Positions 56,183 through 64,000 of a DNA stretch of 64,000 nt are shown here, one piece after another. The notes under the pieces are model-generated. The model saw only the letters and a list, made by a program, of their open reading frames with translations. It ran no database searches and was not told the DNA's origin. The number at the start of each line of letters is the position of its first letter. The first letter of the stretch is position 1. Where the stretch lies: NCBI GenBank assembly GCA_036936605.1, contig JAUPFV010000002.1, positions 130,370,376-130,434,375 on the forward strand. The letters run 5' to 3'. This DNA comes from Limnanthes douglasii subsp. nivea. Taxonomy: Eukaryota > Streptophyta > Magnoliopsida > Brassicales > Limnanthaceae. The translations under genes were made by a program, and so were the position numbers.

Positions 56183-56227
56183 AAGCGACTTCACAGAGTA
56201 GTTTTGGCCGTTTTTTTAGCAATTCCC
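56183..56227 (-). repeat. Right terminal inverted repeat of the 3.3-kb MULE
   Basis: 45 bp, ending GCAATTCCC at 56227 directly before the duplicated taacataaa. Confidence 0.9.
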
Positions 56228-56236
56228 TAACATAAA

Positions 56237-57130
56237 AGTCTCACTTTAATTTTTACAAGTTGGAAAAAATTATTCTCACTATTATTTTTTGCATGTTTCA
56301 TATAGAAAATGAATATAGTTTATGGTTTGTTTATTAATGCCAAAAAAATAGATTGATGTACGAATCTAGTATAGTAACTTTGTCTTAAGCATATACACTT
56401 ATCAGAAAAATTGTTACTTATTATAACACGATATACTTGCGTCATATAAAGCATAACATGATTATGAAAAAAATTAAACTAAAAATAATAAATTGGTAGT
56501 TATGTGCAAAATTGAATATGATTAAAAAGTTTTATAAGAATGGTAAAATGGACACAAAAATTATTAAAATCATAACATAAAAATCACATCTTAAAGATAA
56601 TTCCAAACTATCACGATAACGCTTACGATGCATTCGGTTTCATAACATAAAAATCATATCTTAGAGATGTTTTTATATTAAAATTATTCATGAGAATTTT
56701 ACTCGTCTGATGTAAAAGTAATTTATTATTTATAACCATAATATGTCATCTATAAACATCGCTAAAATATGAACTTACCTTACTGAATTTCAAACTCACA
56801 CAATATTTTATTTTATTTATTTCAATACCAAAAGAGATAATAACTCCAAGAAATCTATGATATCACCATCTAAAAGTTTCTTTGAACTCATAAATAGATT
56901 TTTCTGTTTTTATATAGATAATTATAAATCATCGAATGCTAAATGTTCATGTTATACTATACATACTATTTTTCAATATCACCATATATAAAAATATAAT
57001 ATCCGTGTTTATTTGATGAAACTTTGAGTCAAACTATAAAAGTATTACCATATTATTCATGTATATTTATTTGTTAAAACCATACGAAGTATCTCTAAAG
57101 CTAACCATCTTCATGCCGAGTAAAATTATT
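56237..57130 (-). pseudogene. Decayed Ty1/copia reverse transcriptase
   Basis: Core at about 57130-56600, minus strand: FDSKFHQINTDIIFLYMVIL resembles the copia 'YDLELHQMDVKTAFLNG.L' motif; KSIYEFKETFRW then YHRFLGVIISFGIEINK resembles 'KSIYGLKQASRQW..RF...I.SFGF'; FIDDIL near 56740 stands where YVDD is expected; LLLHQTSKILMNNFNIK follows. Many stops and frameshifts. 56237-56600 shows nothing further. No LTRs assigned. Confidence 0.6.
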
Positions 57131-58087
57131 TGTCATAATTCATGTTTTATGCATTTATATATTATTTTTAAGTCACATTTGATTTTCAGAATATAATTGT
57201 AATCAGACAATTTATTTCTTTTGTTAAAACAAGCTATAAATTGTGTTATTTAATCGACTTGTTTTTTTTATTAATTATATGAAGCTTAAATTAGGTTTTA
57301 AAACTTTCTATAACTTCATAAAATTTAAAAAGACCGTATTATGTTACATTAAATCTTTGTATTCATGTAGAAACACTATATAGTATATGATGATAAAATG
57401 TTTTATCCTTTTTAATGGATATTCAAATAATTCTATTGCTCCAATCTCATATATACTTTTAATAAAAGAACAATAAAATTTGATTCCTTATAATAATAGG
57501 AATATCCAATAAAGGAGTCATTAAGCGTTTTATTCAAAATTTTATATATGCTTGTAAAGTTTTAGTATTTGAAATTCCAAAATATGTAAATAATTTTGAA
57601 TATGCTAACATTTAGTTTAAATTTTGTATAATTTTAGTAATCGATTTTGTAGTAATTCTGTTTAAGATATATGATATACATTTAATTACATATCCTAAAT
57701 CAAAGTTAGTAAAATTAAATGATTAATAATAATCATTATAGTTAGTTTCATTACTTAAATACATTGTTATGCTAAGCAAAGACTTTGTATGTTCAATGGT
57801 TATATCTCACTTTTTTTTCAACAAACATATCATAATTATATTCACGGGAACCATCTTAACTTTTTCAATATTCATTATCATATTTAGATATATCATACTT
57901 ATTTTTGTGGATTTGGTTTTCAACATTTGATTAAAATACTTTGAATCCATCATTCTCCTTTGATATTTGTGAATATGTAAATATTTCTAACATAATAAAT
58001 TGTTTATAATTAATATAAATACGAATGATAGTTCTGAAATATTATAATTAATGATATGAAAATATCCATATGAATCAATTATAAGAT
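57130..58087. other. AT-rich DNA, possibly upstream copia remains
   Basis: No domain that I can defend. By position it would hold the integrase part of the copia relic, but decay is too strong to read. Confidence 0.3.
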
Positions 58088-58098
58088 GTATCACTTTA

Positions 58099-58311
58099 GT
58101 CCTGAAAGGGGTAGCCGAGTTGGTGGAGTAAGTCATGCTTGTGACCAAAGGTCATGAGTTTGAGTCCCTCTACAAACGATTTCTTGGCTGAGCCTGTCAC
58201 CTCGTGTGGTTTACCTTATGGCATTGGTTTGTAGGCTATTGCGTCAAATTAAGGGTTTACCATGTGCGCACTCGTTGAGTAGCGGCTGCGAGTTCCCTAC
58301 GAAAAAAAAAC
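58099..58311 (+). mobile_element. tRNA-derived SINE (213 bp)
   Basis: Perfect 11-bp target duplication gtatcacttta (58088-58098 and 58312-58322). Pol III box A TAGCCGAGTTG (58112-58122) and box B AGTTTGAGTCC (58157-58167, two differences from GGTTCGANNCC) at tRNA-like spacing, then a non-tRNA body and a 3' A tail (GAAAAAAAAAC). Family not assigned. Retroposed by LINE machinery supplied in trans. Confidence 0.92.
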
Positions 58312-58322
58312 GTATCACTTTA

Positions 58323-59673
58323 AATGTATATAACCTTAAGCAATAAGTTTTTCACAACTAATTTTTAAATATATTATATAGCCTTTTGTGCTACTTTTTT
58401 TTCTAAATTTTTTCAGTATCATGAAGTTATTACTAACTATATATTTGTTATAAATTTTATTATTATTTTATATATTATTTAACATATATAGTATTAATTT
58501 ATACCAACACTTGAGATATAACACTCTTATTCTAAAAATAAATACTTATTTAACTTTTTAAATGAAATAATGGTCATACAAAAAAAGACACGTACACAAT
58601 ATATTTAAGAAAATTAATATCCAAGAGAATAACAACTATAGATCATAAATTGATAAACATAATCATAAATATTTCCTCGTTATATAAATTAGTATTTCAA
58701 CGTCACCCATAATTTTATCAAATTATTATATCTTGTAAAAATAAACAAAACATATATGGCTCCCAATCTATCATGTGGTTTTAATTAATAAAACTAAACG
58801 ACATGTGAATGTACCATAAATGTGAGATTAACTTTAGTTTTCATGTATTTTTTGTATTTTTTACATTTTTTAAATGAATTAGTTTTGTATAACAAAAATA
58901 CTATCTTTAAAGATACAATTTTTGTTTTTTATACATAATCATCTAATATTTGTACATTTATTTATTTTTTGAAACATCGACCATATAAGCTTTTGACTTT
59001 TGAGTTTTAACTTGTTTTTCCTCGTGTTTAGTTTTAGAAATGAACTTGTTTCTATTATAAAACAAAATATAAAATATTCAAGAAGAACTAATTTCATTAT
59101 GATCTGATACTTACAATAAAAGAAGATATTCTCCTTATATAGTAAAAAATACTTAGATACTAAGTAAAAAATTACATATATATAGCGATTGATAAGATCA
59201 AATTGATTGATATAATTAATTGTAGTAAAATATTATATAATTTTTTACTATTAATTATATAGTTAATAAATGAAATATTTTATAATTTACAACTATTAAT
59301 CCAATAGTATATATATATATATATATCATATATTAAATATATTCTATATTCAACACCCCCTTCATGATGTAGCATATATATCAATCATGTCCAGTTTGTC
59401 AATCAATTTGTTAAATATTCATCAACAAACTCTTTTTGTAATAATATATACATTTCACTAATGAGTTTTCAATATTTTATATGATACTTCAACATATTTC
59501 ATACAGTCATATTGAATTAGATTGCGTGTAATCATAATTCTCATTTTATTATCATGATGTAAATGCATTGCTTTCACGAGAGTAAATCCAAGACCATTCA
59601 ATATATTATGTATTCACAATAGTTCACATACTCCATAAATCATACGTAAAACCTTATATTATGCACTTGATAT
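58323..59673. other. AT-rich DNA, no gene recognised
   Basis: Contains an (AT)n run near 59308-59328 and AACACCCCCTTCATGATGTAGC (59352), which recalls the PBS-side junction of copia elements in minus orientation, so a decayed element may end here. Not strong enough to annotate. Confidence 0.3.
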
Positions 59674-60052
59674 TGGTATGGTTTATTTCTATCTGAGGGT
59701 AATCTAGTAAAATGTTTTAAAAAGTGTTTTGGTAATTTGGTGTTGTTTAGTGTTTGGTGTGAAGCGTAGAGAGATAATTAAGCTGCCTACTAATAATAAA
59801 TTATGATCACCCTCATTAATGAAAGTGGTTGGGGTATTTATACTTAATTACTGACCCATGGGCTTATTGGATCAGGTCATGAAACCGGGTCGAGTTTAAA
59901 GACCAATTAGTAATATAGTTTTAAGTTGATTAGCAACTAGCTTAGTCAAGAATTAATGCATTTGTCATGTTCGGAATTTTATTGTGGTGGTTTAGTCCAA
60001 ATTTCCCTTCAGATTTAATCATGCACAGTGACTGAAATATCCGAACTAATCA
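59674..60052 (-). repeat. 3' LTR of element E
   Basis: TGGTATGGTTTATTTC to CGAACTAATCA, 379 bp, TG..CA termini. It contains GATCACCCTCATTAATGAAAG and GGTATTTATACTTAA as in LTR D and the solo LTR. Confidence 0.8.
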
Positions 60053-60357
60053 GTAGCCCCTTTAGGTCTTGCAAAAGATCTTTGGAAGAGCTAAAACTCA
60101 AAAAAAATTAACTTTTTCCGATCTGTTTATGTCGTTTGAAATGCAAGAGTTTTTCTTCAAGAGTGGCCCTGTTCGTATTTTGTTAGAACTGATTTCTCAT
60201 CTCAGAATTCTAAGAGTTTTTCTCGAATCGTGGGATACGTTTCAGGCTTTAGTTCGACATCTCAGCCGTTTTTCTCCTAGATTGTCGCACCCACTAGGCT
60301 AGAAAGTTACCTAGGATTTAATTTTCACACTTTACAGCTTTTAATCATTGCTAAAAA

Positions 60358-61636
60358 TTGATCCACCTTCTACTAAGTAACTTCTCTTTTTCAATGTTAT
60401 ATATAAACTTTTCTACTATTTCATTGTCTTAAAAAATCATAAGCATTCTTAGAGAGAGAGCTCAGTTCACCTTCAACTTTGTTTTTGAGTCATATATGTT
60501 CACACCCAGAAACGCCTTAGTAAAAAGAGGTTGATTAAACTTGTCTAATTAGAAAAAAGATAGAAAGCAACAAGGGACAAACGCATTGCTGCTGGTCCTC
60601 CTGCTTCTCCAAACGAAAAAGGTAATCAACCACAACAGAATACTGATCAGGGGTCATCTTCTTCAAAAAACCCCAAAGTTAGGAAACTTCCATTTGTAGC
60701 GAATATTAAACCTCTCCCATCTGTGTCCTCAGTCCAAGAGTCCAAAAACCATTTACCCAAAGAGAAAGTAGTTTCCAGTGTAAGAAAATATTCACATTTC
60801 ATTGCGATAGGATCATACACAGAAAAATCACCAGACAAATTAACTCCTCGACGGGTAACGCATCAGTGTAAACCAAGATCTACTACCACATCTTCAAATC
60901 CCTCTAGTTCGGAGGCAATAAAGTATGTATCACAAGCTAAATCATCCGACTAACAGCCCTTAATAGAAACCAGATTATTTGAATCGTCATCTGCAAAACT
61001 TTCTGAACAACCGTTTGCAAAGCCACTCGAACAACTATCTTCAAAGCCATCAGAACAACCTTCTTCAAAGCCATCCGAAGAAACTTCCACAATGATGGAA
61101 GAAAATATAGAAGACAACATAGAAGAAGCACCTTTTGAGGATGAGGAATCCGGTCAAATAGGAAATACAACTTCAGACCGTAAAGGCAAAACCAAAGTGG
61201 GTATGTCTCATCCGGATGCTCTTCCGAAGAGCTTGGAAGGCAAAGTGGGTCGCTGCTTCAAGAAGGTCAGGGTAAAATACTTGATGGCCCTTCAAAACAT
61301 TAACTATGTGTATACCCATACAGCTAAGTTAGGTCGGATCTGCACTAAATGGAGGATCCCAGAATCTGTAAAAGTGAGGATCCCGATCACTCCAGAGACG
61401 CCAATGGATTGGAAACTAACTGAAGTGGTGGTTTATACTGAAGTGTTGAACTGGGGACTTCGGTTCCCTTTGGATCCAGAGATAGTCAGATACTTCCATA
61501 TGATTAAGCTATGCCCCAGCCAACTGAGCCCCAATGCTTAGTATACCCTTCTGGCCTGCATCATGGCGTCCAGGCTATCCAAGATTCCACTATCGATGGA
61601 ACTGTTTGCTGTCGTGGCAAGCTTGTGCAAGAAGAG
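60358..61636 (+). pseudogene. aORF unit 1 of element E
   Basis: TATATAAA near 60400, then the ATG at 60496 (MFTPRNALVK, followed by a stop where Trp is expected). Segments SSVQESKNHLPKEKVVSSVR, a repeated (E)QLSSKPSE-like motif (61010-61080), MMEENIEDNIEEAPFEDEES and VKYLMALQNINYVYTHTAKL lead to DPEIVRYFHMIKLCPSQLSPNA and a TAG (61541). It then breaks off at GTGCAAGAA and passes directly into unit 2. About 430 bp present at the end of unit 2 are missing. Confidence 0.8.
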
Positions 61637-63350
61637 TTGATCCACCTTCTCCTAAGTAACTGCTCTTTTTCACTGTTATATATAAACTTTTCTACTGTTT
61701 CATTGTCTTAAAAAATCATAAGCATTCTTAGAGAGAGAGCTCAGTTCACCTTCAACTTTGTTTTTGAGTCATATATGTTCACACCCAGAAACGCCTTAGT
61801 AAAAGGAGGTTGATTGAACTTGTCTGAATTAAAAAAAAAACATAGAAAGTAACAAGGGACAAACGCATTGCTGCTGGTCTTCCTGCTTCTCCAAACGAAA
61901 AAGGTAATCAACCACAACAGAATACTGATCAGGGGTCATCTTCTTCAAAAAAACCCAAAGTTAGGAAACTTCCATTTGTAGCGAATATTAAACCTCTCCC
62001 ATCTGTGTCCTCAGTCCAAGAGTCCAAAAACCATTTACCCAAAGAGAAAGTAGTTTCCAGTGTAAGAAAATATTCACATTTCATTGCGATAGGATCATAC
62101 ACAGAAAAGTCACCAGACAAATTAACTCCTCGACGGGTAACGCGTCAGTGTAAACCAAGATCTACTCCCACATCTTCAAAGCCCTATATTTCGGAGGCAA
62201 TAAAGTCCGTATCACAAGATAAATCATCCGGGTAACAGCCCCTAATAGAAACCAAATTATGTGAATCGTCATCTGCAAAACTTTATGAACAACCGTTTGC
62301 AAAGCCACTCAAACAACTATCTTCAAAGCCATCAGAACAAACTTCTTCAAAGCCATCCGAAGAAACTTCCACAATGATGGAAGAAAATATGGAAGACAAT
62401 ATAGAAGAAGCCCCTTTTGAGGATGAGGAATCCGGTCAAATAGGAAATACAACTTCAGGCCGTAAAGGCAAAACCAAAGTGCGTATGTCTCATCCGGATG
62501 CTCTTCCGAAGAGCTTGGAAGGCAAAGTGGGTCGCTGCTTCAAGAAGGTCAGGGTAAAATACTTGTTGGCCCTTCAAAACATTAACTATGTGTATACCCA
62601 TACAGCTAAGCTAGGTCGGATCTGCACTAAAGGGAGGAACCCAGAATCTATAAAAGTGAGGATCCCGATCACTCTGGAGACCCCAATGGATTGTAAGCTA
62701 ACTGAAGTGGTGGTTTATACTGAAGTGTTGAACTGGGGACTTCGGTTCCCTTTGGATCCAGAGATAGTCAGATACTTCCATATGATTAAGCTATGCCCCA
62801 GCCAACTGAGCCCCAATGCTTAGTATACCCTTCTGGCCTGCATCATGGCGTCCAGGCTATCCAAGATTCCACTATCGATGGAACTGTTTGCTGTCGTGGC
62901 AAACTTGTGCAAGAACCATCAAATCCCCTTATATCACTACAATATAAAGAACGATTATAAGGTAGTGGACGATCTGTTAGAGTCCGAAAAGCCCTAGAGA
63001 ACGCAGTTTCTATTTGAAAGTGGGGCTTGGGAGACTGGTAAGAAAATCAAAGCAGACTAAAATCCAAGCCTTTTGACCAGTCGTTGGAAGAGCACTGGTG
63101 AGTTTCTCCTACTTTTTCCTTTTATCTTTCAAGTACTAAGTTTTTAATTTAGACTGACTCCTATTTCTTTCCAGTACTTTCGAAAGAGTTCTCAGATTAC
63201 TTGAAGGTGGGGCAGGATACTTGTGCCAAGCTAAATGCTTGGGCTTCGGAGAATTGGGGAAATGTTTTTCACAATTGCTTCAAGTCAGGTAATTTTGTGA
63301 GGTCTCACCAGTGGAACAACACAAGTAGAAGAGATCTCACTTGAGAAGAG
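61637..63350 (+). pseudogene. aORF unit 2 of element E (longest unit)
   Basis: A near-identical repeat of unit 1 that extends further: after the shared TAG it continues with NHQIPLYHYNIKNDYKVVDD, LESGAWETGKKIK, an intron at 63098-63174 (GTGAGT..CCAG) and VLSKEFSDYLKVGQDTCAKL up to RRDLT, then a TGA, and a jump at TTGAGAAGAG into unit 3. TATA box and ATG (61775) are duplicated with the coding part. Confidence 0.8.
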
Positions 63351-64000
63351 TTGATCCACCTTCTCCTAAGTAACTGCTCTTTTTCACTATTATATATAAA
63401 CTTTTCTACTGTTTCATTGTCTTAAAAAATCATAAGTATTCTTAGAGAGAGAGCTCAGTTCACCTTCAACTTTGTTTTTGAGTCATATATGTTCAAACCT
63501 AGAAACGCCTTAGTAAAAGGAGGTTGATTGAATTTGTCTGAATTAAAAAAACATAGAAAGTAACAAGGGACAAACGCATTGCTGCTGGTCTTCCTGCTTC
63601 TCCAAACGAAAAAGGTAATCAACCACAACAGAATACTGATCAGGGGTCATCTTCTTCAAAAAACCCCAAAGTTAGGAAACTTCCATTTGTAGCGAATATT
63701 AAACCTCTCCCATCTGTGTCCTCAGTCCAAGAGTCCAAAAACCATTTACCCAAAGATAAAGTAGTTTCCAGTGTAAGATAATATTCACATTTCATTACGA
63801 TAGGATCATACACAGAAAAATCACCAGACAAATTAACTCCTCGACGGGTAACGCGTCAGTGTAAATCAAGATCTACTCCCACATCTTCAAAGCCCTATAT
63901 TTCGGAGGCAATAAAGTCTGTATCACAAGATAAATCATCCGGGTAACAGCCCCTAATAGAAACCAGATTATGTGAATCGTCATCTGTAAAACTTTATGAA
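63351..64000 (+). pseudogene. aORF unit 3 of element E, cut by window end
   Basis: Starts at the same base as unit 2 (TTGATCCACC) with the same leader, TATA box (about 63390) and ATG (63489, MFKPRNALVKGG then a stop). Continues past SSVQESKNHLPKDKVVSSV, with a stop (TAA at 63779-63781) in place of the Lys of units 1 and 2, to the window end. Confidence 0.8.

Larger units (their letters stand above)
52899..56227 (+). mobile_element. Complete non-autonomous Mutator-like element (3,329 bp)
   Basis: Terminal inverted repeats GGGAATTGCTAAAAAAAGCC.. (52899-52941) and, inverted, GGGAATTGCTAAAAAAACGG.. (56183-56227), both continuing through TACTC.G.GAAGTCGCTT. The flanks are the perfect 9-bp duplication taacataaa (52890-52898 and 56228-56236), the Mutator signature. 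Subterminal copies of ACTCCGCGAAGTTA occur at 52965 and 53020 and, on the right, near 56075. Inside are two plus-strand SANT-like ORFs, a minus-strand ORF with a probable intron, and two palindromic word arrays, but no transposase, so it depends on another MULE for movement. Confidence 0.93.
59674..64000 (-). mobile_element. Element E: sister-family LTR retrotransposon with tandemly amplified aORF, runs off window
   Basis: LTR 59674-60052, the GTAGCCCCTTTAGGTC junction (polypurine side), then the aORF region on the plus strand in three tandem units starting TTGATCCACC at 60358, 61637 and 63351. Orientation is that of the expected gag-pol, which would lie to the right, outside the window. Same family as D and the solo LTR. 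Confidence 0.8.

Noticed and set aside
58099..58170. A functional tRNA gene
   Set aside because: Boxes A and B are present, but the cloverleaf arms do not close and the unit carries an A tail and target duplication: it is a SINE head.

Overview
This is repeat-dominated nuclear DNA of a flowering plant, probably a eudicot (species not determined). I recognise no intact host housekeeping gene, rRNA or true tRNA gene. Nearly everything that can be named is transposable-element sequence at different stages of decay, set in AT-rich DNA.

LTR retrotransposons. Two almost complete, nearly identical Ty3/Gypsy elements of the Tat type (dual RNase H) lie at 14166-24681 (A) and 41059-51589 (B). Both have gag-pro-pol on the minus strand and an extra antisense gene (aORF) on the plus strand, convergent with pol. 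A third relative (C, 1-4140) is cut by the window edge and lies in the opposite orientation. A diverged sister family is present as a truncated copy (D, 7933-about 11670), a copy whose aORF has been tandemly amplified (E, 59674 to the window end) and a solo LTR (38265-38619). The aORF has its own conserved upstream region (G-box, TGACGTCA, TATA box) and one short intron. gag-pro and pol are joined in frame through a UAG stop in a readthrough-like context. A and B are each broken in several places, yet A has identical LTRs and B differs at 4 of 504 sites, so both are recent insertions that probably moved with proteins from intact relatives.

DNA transposons. Several Mutator-like (MULE) remnants are present: a MuDR-type transposase relic at 24687-26510 that continues at 13745-14165 on the far side of element A; a FAR1-type transposase relic with an OTU-like domain (33795-37394); a plant-mobile-domain relic (39500-40960) next to element B; and a complete 3.3-kb element with terminal inverted repeats and a 9-bp target duplication (52899-56227) that carries small genes but no transposase. 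Three foldback elements (7962-8299, 36895-37303, 38023-38159) share ends and 10-bp target duplications. A tRNA-derived SINE (58099-58311) and a decayed Ty1/copia reverse transcriptase (about 56600-57130) complete the set.

Most unusual content. (1) A small-protein family with a SANT/Myb-like pattern occurs four times (54002-54406, 54762-55229, 29735-30070 minus, 37763-38246 minus), each time in or beside transposon DNA, and I cannot assign it to a described family. (2) Long degenerate 'word arrays', in which a short phrase recurs at irregular spacing, fill much of the non-coding DNA. One phrase (CGCATCTATCA) is shared by loci spread over about 27 kb. Other arrays use palindromic words and sit in introns or leaders of transposon genes.
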